64,000 nucleotides of DNA from Sycobia sp. Sy_11 (taxonomy: Eukaryota; Arthropoda; Insecta; Hymenoptera; Epichrysomallidae), in assembly GCA_018907035.1 (NCBI GenBank), contig JACCIC010000179.1, forward strand, positions 668,501 through 732,500. The letters run 5' to 3'. A model generated the notes under the pieces. That model saw only the letters and a program-made list of their open reading frames with translations. It did no database searches and was not told the origin of the DNA. Shown here piece after piece: positions 1 through 15,423 of the stretch. Within the stretch, counting starts at the first letter, position 1, and each line of letters begins with the position of its first letter. The translations under genes were made by a program, and so were the position numbers.

Positions 1-91
1 AAGTGGATCAAGTGCGTAATAATAGGCTGATTTTCACGCATGCGCAACGCAGAGTCCGATTGCTTGGTTTGACGCGCGGCGGCGGGTGGAG

Positions 92-161
92 CACACACAC
101 ACAAGCACGCGCGCGCACGTACAGACAGACAGACAGACAGACAGAGAGAGAGAGAGAGAGA
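92..161. repeat. Compound (CA)n / (CG)n / (ACAG)6 / (AG)n microsatellite
   Basis: Four simple repeats follow one another: CA at 92-103, a short GC alternation at 109-116, six ACAG units at 121-144 and AG to 161. The ACAG block shares its last bases with the AG block, which suggests one repeat grew out of the other by slippage. Open frames across it are repeat translation. Confidence 0.95.
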
Positions 162-163
162 AT

Positions 164-719
164 GATGGGGGTACAGCCTCAGATACAGAGCAAACTTCAT
201 ATTCGTCAAAATAATTTTTGTACATTTGTATCTGAGAGCAGTAGGCGCTTTGATATTTTTGAAGTTTTGTTTTTCGTTGTACATCAATCAACGGAATGCC
301 TCGTGCACGATGCGCCGAAAGTAAGTATATTGCCGTGCATCATGGAGGATTCATCCCCTCCCCGCACTTGCGCGGTATTTAGATAGTCTATATTTATATT
401 TATATAGTATACGTTGGACCGACAAGCGAAATTTTGTCGTCTCAGCACCATTATCTACCGAGACTGTACGCAAGCCATCGTCTAAACGACTTGGATTATT
501 ACATAATTTATTAGATCTAAATTTGATTATACGAATTAGCTGCCAATGGAATCACCGTAACGAACGAATTAAACAGAGATTCTCGTCATTGGCAAGGAAA
601 ATTCAGAAATTCATAGATTACACAATAATTGCATGTGTGAGGTTAACAAACACAGAGTAGATGCATGGCATGAAGTTGTATAGAATTATTTTGAAATATA
701 ACATTAATGTGCTCAAAAA

Positions 720-722
<3 letters not shown>
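164..722. other. Unique noncoding sequence
   Basis: Mixed-composition, mildly AT-rich sequence without repeats over 12 bp. A donor-like GTAAGTAT lies at 321-328, but the open frame before it is mostly translated microsatellite and has no convincing acceptor, so no exon is called. I see no RNA gene or mobile element. Confidence 0.6.

Positions 723-779
<57 letters not shown>
723..779. repeat. (TA)n microsatellite, 57 bp
   Basis: Uninterrupted TA alternation. It yields Ile-Tyr polypeptides on both strands that should not be read as genes. A tract of this kind is self-complementary and can extrude as a cruciform. Confidence 0.97.
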
Positions 780-784
<5 letters not shown>

Positions 785-1512
785 ACTCCACTATATTAGA
801 CACAGATAAGATACGGATTGGGCCATGTGTTGGCCAGGCACGTGCCGGATAACAGTCGGGAGAATCGCTCGCGATAGAGATTCATAGTCGGAGTTCAAAT
901 AATAAGTAAGCGGCAGCGCCACGTTCATTCCGAACTCCGCTATTTGTTGGATCGAAGGAGGTGAAAGAGCCATACATAGAGCAAGTATAATGTTCGCCAG
1001 CGCGGCGATATCGCACGCTAAAAATATTTCCCGTAGGCCCCCTCTCCGCCGGCAATCCGTAACGACAATTTGGCTTTTCACGGCGATGAAAATTATCCTC
1101 AATAACGATTTATGGTGCGCGAACTTTTTTTTTTTTGTCGCGGGAGATTGAAACATTTTCAATTTTGACGTTTACGGCCTTTTTACTAACACTGCGACGT
1201 GGTCAATTTAATTTAAGCATAGGTATAGTGGTGGTGGTTGTGTGTGTGTGTGCACGCGTAATCTGCCGTATATAGCAGCTAATAGTAATTTGATTACGGA
1301 GATTTTATCCTATATATTCGAGGCAGCGCGTGCATATACAATTTGTATGCGTTAAAATATATCAGATCAAAATTCGCGCGATAGCAGCGAACGTTTGTCC
1401 GCCTGCGAAATCTTCGAATCGAATCGGAACTTCATTATTTATATATTAAGCTTTTCCTTTTGTCCACCCCCCCCCCCCGATATGCGTATCCGTCAAATTA
1501 ACACGTTTGTGA
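780..1512. other. Unique noncoding sequence with 12-base C run
   Basis: Contains a minus-strand open frame of about 120 codons (791-1162) with no recognisable domain, a (TG)n stretch at 1239-1252, and a run of 12 C at 1467-1478. Frames near 100 codons are expected by chance in this much sequence, so none is called a gene. Confidence 0.55.
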
Positions 1513-1905
1513 ACGTTCGGTATTAGTCGCTCACATTTTTGTTTCGACATTGGCGGCTCGCCCGACCCGACGGACGACGATTCTCATCAAAGTTACGATG
1601 GGCGCGTGTACGAATACGGCGGTTTGGAAAATTTCCTCGAAATTTTTTTCTTCACGCCCCGTTTGTATACTCTGCGCAAAGCAACGTTGACGGCCCGATT
1701 AAGATTTATCCGGAAATTTGGCAGTGATATTGTTCAGTTCCGTTCAGCATCGGGGCCTGGTCAGAAGTTTATTTTAGCAGTGACCGAACCGACGAGTTTC
1801 GTTAAATTATTATCAGTTTCCTTCTACATCAAGTTTTTCTGTTGTTCGATGAAAAATTATGAGGAAATGTACAAAAAGACCAATAGCCTCTGTAATTTAC
1901 TTTAA
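1513..1905 (+). CDS. Unrecognised open frame, possible exon remnant
   Basis: An open frame of 130 codons runs from just after a TGA at 1510-1512 to a TAA at the end. No start codon is required if it is an internal exon. The first third reads like real protein, with a hydrophilic stretch around SPDPTDDDSHQSYDGRVYEY (about residues 14-33). The rest is more ordinary and ends in an AT-rich tail. A TATTAG at about 1521-1526 could be an acceptor, but no good donor is visible. I do not recognise a family. Random frames of this length are expected in a 64 kb window, so this is a weak call, listed because its composition is not repeat-derived. Confidence 0.12.
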   Translation, partial: TFGISRSHFCFDIGGSPDPTDDDSHQSYDGRVYEYGGLENFLEIFFFTPRLYTLRKATLTARLRFIRKFGSDIVQFRSASGPGQKFILAVTEPTSFVKLLSVSFYIKFFCCSMKNYEEMYKKTNSLCNLL

Positions 1906-2484
1906 AAAAAAAAAGAAGTTAAGATTATTATTTAACGAATCTGTACGTTATCGCGAGTTTTCACGTAAAACAAAAGTAATTACTTTTTTTATACGAATAA
2001 ATTCAAATATTTTTTTTTGAGCATTTGATTTCAACTTTTATATTTTATTCTTTTAGAAACGAAACGATCATATTTTGTTTTTGCTTTTCCTTTGAATCGA
2101 TAAATTATTCGTTTTAATTTTAAATTATTTTTTGCTTCGAATAAAATGAAATCGTTTTTTATTTAATAAAATTTAATAAAATTGAATTTTTCTTGAAGAT
2201 GTGCAATTTTTTTATTTATCATATTATATACGAGACAGATTTTTTAGAATGCTTTCCAGCTTATTTCTGCCAGCGCTAAATTGTCAGGATAAATTTCAGA
2301 CAGGAAAAGTCTGTCCATTTCAATTCGTATTATGAATGGAGCAAAAAAGACTGTAGAAAAGAAGAAATTCTATTCGGGCGGAAGAAATGATAAATTTAGA
2401 GAAAAACTCGGACCATCTGTCTTTCTTCCGATATGTGCTCTCTCGCTCTCCATCTCCCCTCATCTCTCGCGGTATCTATCGTTG
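1906..2484. other. AT-rich noncoding sequence
   Basis: Strongly AT-rich, with many A and T runs of 7-11 bases and stops in all frames. No domain, hairpin or transposon end was recognised. Confidence 0.6.
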
Positions 2485-2566
<82 letters not shown>

Positions 2567-2582
2567 CTTCTCTCTCTCTCTC

Positions 2583-2624
<42 letters not shown>
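2485..2624. repeat. Long imperfect (CT)n, 140 bp
   Basis: CT repeat with a few interruptions (TTTC near 2508, CCTCTCTTC near 2562, CCGC near 2582). It is the longest pyrimidine tract in the window. The open frames through it, on both strands, are Ser-Leu or Arg-Glu repeat translations. Pure purine/pyrimidine mirror tracts can adopt triplex (H-DNA) structure. Confidence 0.97.
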
Positions 2625-2631
<7 letters not shown>

Positions 2632-3031
2632 CCACCCGTGCATGAATACTTATATATACATTCTTTAATTCGAAAACTGAAATACGCAATCTTTCATTCT
2701 TCCGATTCGGTTCCCGGTACATAATATGCGAGTCGTAGTAGTGTAGTAGTATCTGGTATAGTTTGCGGTATTACTAGCAGCAGCTTCTGCTCGCGATTTC
2801 CGATAAGCAGAAACAAAACGCGAAAGGAGTAAAAGAAGCGAACGTCGGGGAGATTCGCACTACTGCGTATGGGTGTGCGTGTGTGTGCGCGTGTGTGCGT
2901 GTATACATGGGCGTAATATAACAGAAGAAGCTTGCAAAACAACGCGGCGCATGCGAGCAGCCGATGGACCGCGAGGGGATTCTGTCGCTATAACTGGCAG
3001 AGAACAACTGACGTCCATCGTTATTGCGTTC
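2625..3031. other. Unique noncoding sequence
   Basis: Mixed sequence with a GT/GC alternating patch at about 2872-2902. No exon with both splice sites and a family resemblance was found. Confidence 0.5.
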
Positions 3032-3068
<37 letters not shown>

Positions 3069-3074
3069 CGTGTG
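3032..3074. repeat. (GT)n followed by CG alternation
   Basis: GT repeat to 3058 continuing without a break in purine-pyrimidine phase into GCGCGCGTGCGTGTG. Alternating GT and GC are the classic Z-DNA-forming sequences. Confidence 0.93.
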
Positions 3075-4351
3075 GAAACGAGAGCCGAGGAATTTGACGG
3101 TTGATTTTATTTGGGTTATGACTAATATCCGGTCGGCTCGATTGATAATAACGCGAGCACGCAGCGAGCGACTTTATCGAATGATAAGTACAAATTGGGA
3201 GCATGGATTCGTTCTTCTCCGAAGGGATGACAGAGTGTAGTTATTATATAGGGCTAGATTATTATATATTGTGTATTATTATATAGTCAATAATGCACAA
3301 TTTGGGATTCGGAATGTTTTTAAATAAGTCGATGTTTTCTACTCTTTTTTTTGAGATTCTAAGAACGACTCTGTGGGTGCAAAATATATTCATTCCTGTG
3401 TGTATATATAAACATATATATATATATTCTATTCGCGTTTCGTTATTTTATAAAATCCTCACCGTCGCCGTTGTGTGTTCTTTATTTGTTGCGTTCCGGT
3501 TCTCTCCTCTGCTCTTTTCCTGTTCCCATTTATATTCTTGCGTATTTTCGCCGTTTTCCCTGTTTTGCGTTTTGTTATCCTTTAAAAGTCTGCGCCATTT
3601 ATCAATCCTTTGGACATTTCAGGTTTTTGATAATAATTTGATAAATATTCAAACACGTATCCACTATAACAATAGCAGCAACAGCAACCAACCATAACAA
3701 CAGCGACATTAACAACAACACAACAACAACAACATCATCATCTATAACAACAACAAATACAATAATAATAATAATAATAGTTCTAGTAATACAGTGAAAT
3801 AATTTGTTTTCGTATCTGTTATTTATATAAGACCTGTATTATGTAAGTTTTATTTTCAAGAATGATATGAACTTGTTTTCTATCGTTACATCTGTCTCTC
3901 AAGTACTTTTGTAATTGCCTAATAGAAGCGATTAGTCTCCACATGGCAACTATCATAATTTCGCGAATTATCCTTCAAAATTCGAAATTAAGCATACTTA
4001 CCGAGCCGGTTTATTTTACAACCATTAACTTTGAGAACTCTCTAAAGCTCGGGGATCGTTTTTTTTTTTTTTCACGTCCCGAGTTTGTTCATTTTCCCAA
4101 CGCGCTAGCGCAAAACTTCTATGTGACTATAAGTGCGAAAAGCCGCATGAAATTTACGTCAAGTGTGTCACACCGTAAACTTTTGAGAACAAAAATTCAT
4201 AAAGCCGACCAAAAACCCGAGAAGGAGAGTATTTGCATGCCCCCCCCCCCCCCGCATCGCTCTCATGCCGCCCGCGAGCGAATGGAGTGTTTGACTTTGA
4301 ATAAAAGCGAATAGGACAAAAAGGAAGGGGGGAATGACGCTCAAAATAAAC

Positions 4352-4354
<3 letters not shown>
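3075..4354. other. Noncoding sequence with CAA-rich patch, T run and C run
   Basis: Holds an interrupted (CAA)n patch at about 3672-3735, (AAT)n at 3760-3778, a 14-base T run at 4059-4072 and a 14-base C run at 4240-4253. No coding exon was recognised. Confidence 0.6.

Positions 4355-4392
<38 letters not shown>
4355..4392. repeat. (TA)n microsatellite, 38 bp
   Basis: Pure TA alternation. A pure run of 12 G follows at 4457-4468, about 65 bp downstream. Confidence 0.97.
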
Positions 4393-4398
<6 letters not shown>

Positions 4399-5045
4399 AA
4401 CGTGAGCGCTTAATGAGCCGCAACGCGCCGAGCGCTGCATCGTCGGGCAGCGCGATGGGGGGGGGGGGCAAATGATGAAGAGAATGAAAAAGAAGCAAAA
4501 TGAAAAGGAACAAAAACGCGTATAGATTCGCTTGCCTATACGTCGCCTGAAAAGTCAAGCTTGATGAACCGTTGCAAATTTACAGTGGACAATTGTCGGA
4601 CGTTTCCAACACTAGCAAATAACAACAACGACAGCGACAGCGACCACGGCAACGAGAAAAAAAAAACCTTCATTAAATGCTCCTGGAGTGTAAGTAGAGA
4701 TTCGACGCTGACTGGCGTGGAGTTGCAGGTTAAGAGAAAGAGCGCGACAAAAGAGATATGTAGATATATATAGAATGAACAGAGACAGTGGTCGAGTGAG
4801 GCACACTGAGAGGGTATGCGAGAGCGCGAGCGAGCGAGGGAGGGGGAGAAATAAAGATAGAACACACGCACTCTTCAACGGTTCCATACACTGTATGTAT
4901 CTCTTTGATAAGCACCCTTTAGAGACTCGCGCGCGTGTAGAGATGCAATGCACACGCATGAACGCGCGCGCACGCATACACACATTTCCTTCGGCCGTAC
5001 ATGCTTCGTCGACGAGCACGAGCGGTCGAACGATTAGCATCCGCT
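4393..5045. other. Noncoding sequence with 12-base G run
   Basis: A G run lies at 4457-4468. A short + frame from the ATG at 4564 to a donor-like GTAAGTAG near 4691 encodes an Asn/Asp/Ser-rich stretch from AAC/GAC repeats. No acceptor or family match supports it, so it is not called. The rest is CpG-containing unique sequence. Confidence 0.5.
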
Positions 5046-5058
5046 TTATATATGTATA

Positions 5059-5112
<54 letters not shown>
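5046..5112. repeat. (TA)n with TATG/TACA variants
   Basis: An imperfect TATG/TACA leader at 5046-5074 passes into pure TA to 5112. Such imperfect leaders are typical of a tract decaying by point mutation at one end. Confidence 0.92.
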
Positions 5113-5115
<3 letters not shown>

Positions 5116-5194
5116 GTATATATACCGTTTCTTCGTGGTGGTCTTTATCTTGCCTTTCTCTCTTTCATAAACTCTATCTTCTCTTTCCTTTTTA

Positions 5195-5198
<4 letters not shown>

Positions 5199-5264
<66 letters not shown>
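5199..5264. repeat. (CT)n microsatellite, 66 bp
   Basis: Pure CT with a short degenerate tail. The flanking open frames are Ser-Leu or Arg-Glu repeats. Confidence 0.97.
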
Positions 5265-5274
<10 letters not shown>

Positions 5275-6061
5275 GTCCCTTTCTCGTCCACATCTTTTTC
5301 CAGAGCATCGGGCAGAAACGGATGGGATAGAAACAGTGTATCATATGTGATGCGAACGCGCCGGGCGTAAATTCGTTTCCTGCTACACTATATATATATA
5401 TATACATATATTTGACGGGACGCAAGGAAGAGTACCTCACATCAGGCTAGATGAAATTGCTGGTTTTGCCTATATACTATATGCATCTGTATATTTCGCG
5501 GACGCTTTCTTATCCGAGTATACCGCGACGAAGGATAGAGGACCTGGTCCTGTCAATGTTTGCCGCAGGGAGGGGGAGAGGGAGGGGTCCTAATGCATAT
5601 TGTTCACTCTTGGAGATGCTTTTATAATATATTGCGTTTTGCTTCTGCGTGGTAAGAGCAGAAGAGAAAGAGAGAGAGAGAGAGAGAGCGCGAGGGAGAA
5701 AAAGGAGAAAGATAGAGGAATGAATATATCTCTTTATGTGCTTCGAAAAAAACGTTTCTTTTTTCGGGCCGCGCGGTTCCGTAAAAAGAAGGCCGCGGTC
5801 GCTGGCGCGCGCGCGCGCGCGGTAAGAAATGGGGGGTGAGGGCGACGGTACTTGTGCAGTAGTAGTTTCTGCACGTGCGCGCTTTATTTTGAGCTTTCAA
5901 GGGTGCGGTAGTTTTCGAGTTTCACAAAAAGCCGAGGCCGAAACGCTTTGCCCTCTTTCTATCGAGTATCGCGCTGCCCGCGCTCCGCAGCGATCGTGCG
6001 CGAGCGCGCCTCGCTACCGGGATTTACGAATATATACGCGTCCGTAAACCGCGAAAGATTG

Positions 6062-6064
<3 letters not shown>
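5265..6064. other. Mixed noncoding sequence with GA and CG simple repeats
   Basis: Contains a (GA)n at about 5668-5688 and a 17-bp pure GC alternation at 5805-5821. Composition shifts from AT-rich (5380-5500) to CpG-rich (5740-6050). No gene recognised. Confidence 0.55.

Positions 6065-6118
<54 letters not shown>
6065..6118. repeat. (AG)n microsatellite, 54 bp
   Basis: Uninterrupted AG repeat within a CpG-rich block. The frame through it gives an Arg-Glu repeat and is not a gene. Confidence 0.97.
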
Positions 6119-6120
<2 letters not shown>

Positions 6121-7049
6121 AGAATCGAGAGTCTTAACGAAAGACTCGGAATGAAATTAATGGGGTGGGGGGAGGGCTTCTCGACCGCGGAAGGCGCATC
6201 GCTCGATAACGCGCTCTGGTTAAAAAAAAAAAATAATAAAAAAAAAAGCCAGCGCAGAAAGATGCGCGAGCAACTTGGATATTTATCGGGGCTCGGGGGA
6301 TAGTATAATTTCGGGAGTGGGAGGGGCTAATGTATTATCGAGGGCGCGCGATAGATTTACGAGTACCCCCCCCCCCCTCGCGCAGTTGCTTCCGTCTGCC
6401 GGGGGCCGTAAGATGAGAGATTAGACGACGGGGGAGTCGAAGGAAGCGAAAATGTATAAATATGTTGTTGGACGGTCGAGGGCTCCGAGGATATTAAAAC
6501 CAAGGCGAGCTTTTTAACCGCGAGCCAAAGAACTTAGTTTTTTTTTTTGGAACGAGCCCTATAAAAGTTACAAGCTGTTTTTTTTCTGATAAATGCTAAA
6601 ATTTGACGGGAACAAGTTTTTCGAACCATTTCCAGAAAGTGCGCTTCGAACTAATCTACGCGCCAATTGCGTAACCGTCGGAATACGAATGTTAAGATTC
6701 CGCCCGTGGTTCGCAGAAGCTTTCGAAATATACTACCGGGATATAGATGCCAGTCTATATGTGAGTAAACGTGCGTCGAGTATGCAAGTACGTGTGTATT
6801 TACGTACATTAATTAATTACTTCATTTGATTTAATTAGTTTTAAATTAACATTATACCCATTGAAATTATTGGCGTGAAATAAATACTTTCTACCCTAAC
6901 AAAACAAAATTTAGAAGAACGATACCAATCGAGATTTATATTGTGTATACAATTGAATGGATAGATTTGTGAAGTAAAGATGAAATTTCATAATGATGTT
7001 TCTCGTACTCTTGGATGTGTCTTCGAATTTTTGTAGAAAGAATAGTAAT
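6119..7049. other. Unique noncoding sequence with A, C and T homopolymers
   Basis: Holds an A-rich run at 6222-6247, a 12-base C run at 6366-6377 and a T run near 6538-6548. The last 250 bp are AT-rich. A + frame at 6593-6829 has no recognisable domain. Confidence 0.55.
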
Positions 7050-7120
7050 CTTTGTAGTTATATATACGTTGTATAAAGTACTTTGTAGTTATATATATAT
7101 ATATATAGTTGTATAAAGTA
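7050..7120. repeat. Two-copy tandem duplication (31 and 40 bp) with embedded TA
   Basis: Copy 1 (7050-7080) and copy 2 (7081-7120) share the left end CTTTGTAGTTATATA and the right end GTTGTATAAAGTA. Copy 2 is longer because its internal TA stretch has grown. The abutting copies indicate a small tandem duplication followed by microsatellite expansion in one copy. Confidence 0.85.
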
Positions 7121-7302
7121 ACCTTTGCCAAATTATTCTTCCGTGTACATTGTATGTATATATGCGCGCGCATATATATGTATTATTACCAGCTATTACT
7201 TTTCAAAAGTAATAAGTTTTGTTCGCCTTGAAAACAAAACTTGTCTATGCATTGAAATTGGCGTAAATGATTATTTTTACGTCGGCGGGCGAGACTGAGA
7301 GA

Positions 7303-7347
7303 CGAGAGAGAGAGAGAAATAGATAGATAGATAGAGAGAGAGAGAGG

Positions 7348-7409
<62 letters not shown>

Positions 7410-7410
7410 G
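7303..7410. repeat. Imperfect (GA)n with GATA units, about 108 bp
   Basis: GA repeat interrupted by four GATA units at about 7318-7334 and by single-base changes. The frames through it are dipeptide repeats. Confidence 0.95.
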
Positions 7411-7548
7411 GCGAAGTTGCTGCCCACTTCCTGTCCAGTTGCGCGCCTGCGCTCCCCAGTGCACTACCTTGCCCTTATATACTAGACTACTACGACGTCA
7501 ACGGCGATCCCTTACCGGATACCCCTTCTGCTTTTTAGTACCACACGC

Positions 7549-7574
7549 CCGCACGCACGCCCGCACGCACGCAC
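7549..7574. repeat. (GCAC)n short tandem repeat
   Basis: GCAC units with CCGC interruptions, CpG-rich. Confidence 0.85.
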
Positions 7575-7766
7575 AAATACAATATCAGCGAATGTATGTA
7601 ATAGTTGTTAAAAGCATTGGCACGCGTGCAGCGGTCGCTGCTGCTTAACGCGTGCAAACGTGTGTACGCTCTATCACGTGACGTAGAGTCAGCGCGGCCT
7701 GATGTCTGTACTCGGTCATTCATAGTCGTGCGCATAGTGACGTAGTGCAAGGAAAACCGGACGCGT

Positions 7767-7792
7767 TCTCTCTCTCTCTCTCTCTCTCTCTC
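7767..7792. repeat. (CT)n microsatellite
   Basis: 26-bp pure CT in CpG-containing unique sequence. Confidence 0.93.
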
Positions 7793-7911
7793 TTCCTCCC
7801 GTCGAGTGTATACATCGAGAGCGTGCGCAGAAGGTGGAATATTGCGACGCAGTCGGCAGCGGTGGCTGCAGTAATGCCGAGTGCATCGCTCCATGGAATC
7901 GATGAAGAGCG

Positions 7912-7913
<2 letters not shown>

Positions 7914-7965
<52 letters not shown>
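7914..7965. repeat. (TA)n microsatellite, about 52 bp
   Basis: Pure TA. It marks the right edge of a microsatellite-dense block. The next 3.5 kb is almost repeat-free. Confidence 0.97.

Positions 7966-11860
<3,895 letters not shown>

Positions 11861-11914
<54 letters not shown>
11861..11914. repeat. (GA)n microsatellite, 54 bp
   Basis: Pure GA. A G run of 10 follows at 12000-12009. Confidence 0.97.
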
Positions 11915-11916
<2 letters not shown>

Positions 11917-12264
11917 TGCCGTTAACGGATGACTCATTTGTCAGTGTGCTGAACGAAATCATTAATCCTTCAAGGGGACATGGAGCGCTGCGAGAGTGCG
12001 GGGGGGGGGTTAAGGTAACAATTCGTCCATCAGGAACGAATCACTACGACGAAGTCTCACACGGGAGAAATGGTGCTCGGTTTTATAGAAAGTACGCGCA
12101 TATACAATACTATATACTATACTATATATAGTATATATATATATATAATATCGATGCCTGCCTGTGTAAGCGAGCACGAAACCTACTACATCTCCTCTCG
12201 ACTTTTTTCTATATATGTATAGATAGCTCACCCGAATTGATTTTTTTCTTGTACGCTTACCGCA

Positions 12265-12266
<2 letters not shown>

Positions 12267-12345
<79 letters not shown>
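12267..12345. repeat. Compound (AT)n(AG)n, 79 bp
   Basis: AT alternation at 12267-12315 abuts AG repeat to 12345 with no spacer. The junction fits one repeat type converting to another by a point change followed by expansion. Confidence 0.97.
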
Positions 12346-12348
<3 letters not shown>

Positions 12349-12573
12349 CTATTGGTGATTGATCGTCGGTATATATGTAATATCATGCGTTTTGAATTTT
12401 GCGCGGTGACTGATTGGATCTTTTCGCCTAATGATTGTCGTTCCGTATGTAGCGTTTCGCGATACGGTATAGATCACCTGGATTAACGAAGTAGATACAT
12501 ATACTCAATCATCTTGATTTTGTTATTTGAATCTATCTTCGTTGGAGGCCGATATATTGCACGATCATCGATG

Positions 12574-12574
12574 A

Positions 12575-12625
<51 letters not shown>
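12574..12625. repeat. (AT)n with central AA interruption
   Basis: Two AT arrays joined by AA at 12599-12600, which makes the locus a near-perfect inverted repeat. Confidence 0.96.
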
Positions 12626-12938
12626 GTACTTTAATTTTTTTCCTAGTTCGAAAATAATTAGCCATACAAAATCGAAGGACACGTCGATCTAATATAAATT
12701 TTTTGCAGCAGTTTTAATTACTTTGTGTCATAATACGATCATAGAAAGGATAGAAACTTTTCTAATTGAAATCCAAATTTTTGCTTCTTTTTCTCTTTTT
12801 TTTAGTTTGAAAATCCATTCGAAGAATAGCGCCGTTCAATGTTCCGAGTATAAATTGCAAAGTTGATAAAGCACTTTCTTTTCTCAAGTGCAAAAAAAAA
12901 GGAAGGATGGTAAACGGCTTGTTGGATCTTCTCGAGCG

Positions 12939-12939
<1 letters not shown>

Positions 12940-12999
<60 letters not shown>
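12940..12999. repeat. (AT)n microsatellite, 60 bp
   Basis: Pure AT ending in a few CA units. Third AT tract within 750 bp. Confidence 0.97.
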
Positions 13000-13004
<5 letters not shown>

Positions 13005-14698
13005 GCCAAATTATGTACCCTCTTTTAATTAAAAGAGCGTCTCTTTATACTGACAGTCCCTGCCTGGTTCTTTCATATTAGATCGCCAAGAAAGAAGAGC
13101 GGCGCAATATAATAAAATGTACAGAAACAGTATGAGACCGTAAAAAAGGCGCCGGGTGGAGCGGTTCGGGTGGTTGCGATGCGGGGGGAGGGGGGTCGGA
13201 GCAGGAAGGAAGAGAAAGAGAAAAGATAAAGAAAACTTTGTCGCTTCTCTCTCATCTGTCCCGTTAATTTAAATCTGGAATTCAGATTCGTCGAAAAAAA
13301 AAACGAAATGCCGGCGGAAGAAGTATCTTTATTTTGTTTACTTTTTTTTCTCGATCCACCCCTCTCCTCCTCCTCCACCTTTCTACTTCCATCTCCTTAT
13401 CGCGGAAAGAGAGGAGCTTGGCAATTCCCAACGTCGGCCAGCGCCAAATAATGAAAGTTGAAGGATTTCTGTACAACTATTGAATTTTCTCGATTTCCCG
13501 TATATAAAGTGGAATGAGATATCGGGCATAAGTTCCAGTTCAAATTAAAGTCCGAATAAATCAGTGACTTCGAATCTTTAAGTAGTAATAATAGCAATTT
13601 GGGATATTGAGTTATGATATTTACCGCTTGATATAAGGACTTCTGCAAATAATTAATACATTTATTTTGTTTAATAAGCAAGCGAACTAATTAAAGAAAT
13701 CTTTTGAGGATTTTGCTTGAGGTATAAACTAAAATATTAAATTTAAATTCTTTTTAAATTATTTACCTAAAATGTTAATATTTCATTAATAATACAAAAA
13801 ATTTATATGTTTTTTCGTTATCTCCAGCACTGACTATTTCGTTTCATCTTAAATGTTGAGCAAGCTAGACGATTTTTTTTTTAATTTTACATTCATTTAC
13901 AGATTAAATTAGATTTTTTGCTTTGGATTTTGTTGTGAAAATCTCAGTCGCAGTGCTCAAATAAGAAGAAATGTTTAACGTTAAATCGTTGAAGTGCGCA
14001 TAAAGTTTTTCGTTTCGGTATAATGTCATTCAAAATCTTAATGAAATCATCAATATTCTATTTATAATTGGGAAAGAATTCAGTTCGTGGGAAAACTCGC
14101 TTCGGAAAAACTCGCTTTTTCACGGATTAATTGAGCTGTGTTTTTACGAAGTCAACCTCGTCCAGTCCTCATCTAATAAAGGGATCGTCACTAATTTAAC
14201 TCGAGAGAAATTTTGTAATTATTGTAATTTTTGCAATGTTTTCTTTTTTGTAATCCCTCTCTCGTACAAGATTTGTTTGTGATTTTTCCCCTAGAATATT
14301 ATCCTTTTAAAAACACGTAATCGTGTGACGATACTCGACTCCAGTCCTCCTTGACGATAATTATTGTCTTTCGCAATTCGCGATCGCCACCATTTCTAGC
14401 GGGCCAAGATGAAATTCGAAAAACACAAAAACAAAAAAAACGAGAACATCGAGAGGCAACCCGCCGTCGTCGCCATCTCATGCGTAATAAGTAATGAGTA
14501 TGTATAATGTAGCGAATTCGCACAAGAGAGAAAGAGAGAGAGAGAGGCATACAAAGAGATGAGGGACGAGTGTTAAAGAAAAATGAAAGAGAGAACCACG
14601 TGCGTGCTTGCCCTCCCCCCTTCGTTCCCTTCCCCTGCCCACTCTTGTAACGCAATATTTTTGCGAACCAGTTGAGCCACATGCTTCGGTTCCCACGC

Positions 14699-14701
<3 letters not shown>
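13000..14701. other. Noncoding sequence, AT-rich centre
   Basis: 13700-14300 is strongly AT-rich with stops in all frames. A G-rich patch lies at about 13180-13200. An acceptor-like TTTTTCCCCTAG ends near 14293, but the frame after it closes within 20 codons. No family recognised. Confidence 0.5.
14611..14640 (-). other. G-quadruplex-type motif on the minus strand
   Basis: Five C runs of 3-6 bases with loops of 1-6 bases on the + strand, so the minus strand meets the usual four-run G-quadruplex pattern. The prediction is from pattern only. Confidence 0.55.

Positions 14702-14741
<40 letters not shown>
14702..14741. repeat. (CT)n microsatellite, 40 bp
   Basis: Pure CT, about 60 bp right of a C-rich G-quadruplex-type motif. 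Confidence 0.96.
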
Positions 14742-14743
<2 letters not shown>

Positions 14744-15055
14744 CTCCAGTTCATCCGCGCAGAAAGAATGAGTTGGTAGTGCGAAGGGCGGAGGGGAGAC
14801 TAGCCTGCCACCTCCTTCGCTTCTCCCCTCTCACTCGTCGAATTCGCTATCTTTGGCGTGTTTTCGGCGGGGCATGAAGTGACCGCGCGATCAAGAATCG
14901 CGCAATTCCCCTCCCTCCACTTTTTCTGGATTTTCGACGGAATTTTAACGTTGGCGCCCGACTGCGAGCTGAAATCCATATCGGGCGGATTTTTTATCCA
15001 ACGACCGAGCGCATGCGAAAAGGTTTGAACTTCTTGGGTCTTACGTCCAGCCGTA

Positions 15056-15060
<5 letters not shown>

Positions 15061-15132
<72 letters not shown>
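15061..15132. repeat. (GA)n microsatellite, 72 bp
   Basis: Uninterrupted GA. The open frames through it are dipeptide repeats. Confidence 0.98.
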
Positions 15133-15136
<4 letters not shown>

Positions 15137-15358
15137 TGTGCCAGCGGCGAGACTCCCCGTTTATATTCGCCAATCAAAAATATAAAATCGCTAAAGTGCT
15201 CACCGCATCCAATACTACAGATACGCGCGCGCACGTGTTTGCTTGTGGTGAAGGAGGAGGAGTTGCGTTTTCGTTTATACACACATTTTATTACTTTTAA
15301 TCCGAGAAGTTTTTACGAGCTCTTATACCACCCGGGTATGCACGTTGCACACTCTTCG

Positions 15359-15364
15359 GCGCGC

Positions 15365-15423
<59 letters not shown>

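Noticed and set aside
321..328. GTAAGTAT donor-like site
   Set aside because: The frame before it is translated microsatellite and lacks an acceptor or any family resemblance.
618..852. Open frames of Ile-Tyr repeats at this and other (TA)n sites
   Set aside because: They are the translation of TA alternation, occur on both strands and have no flanking coding signal.
2332..2724. 130-codon frame rich in Ser-Leu, with an Arg-Glu frame opposite
   Set aside because: Produced by the 140-bp CT repeat. The same pattern appears at every CT or GA tract.
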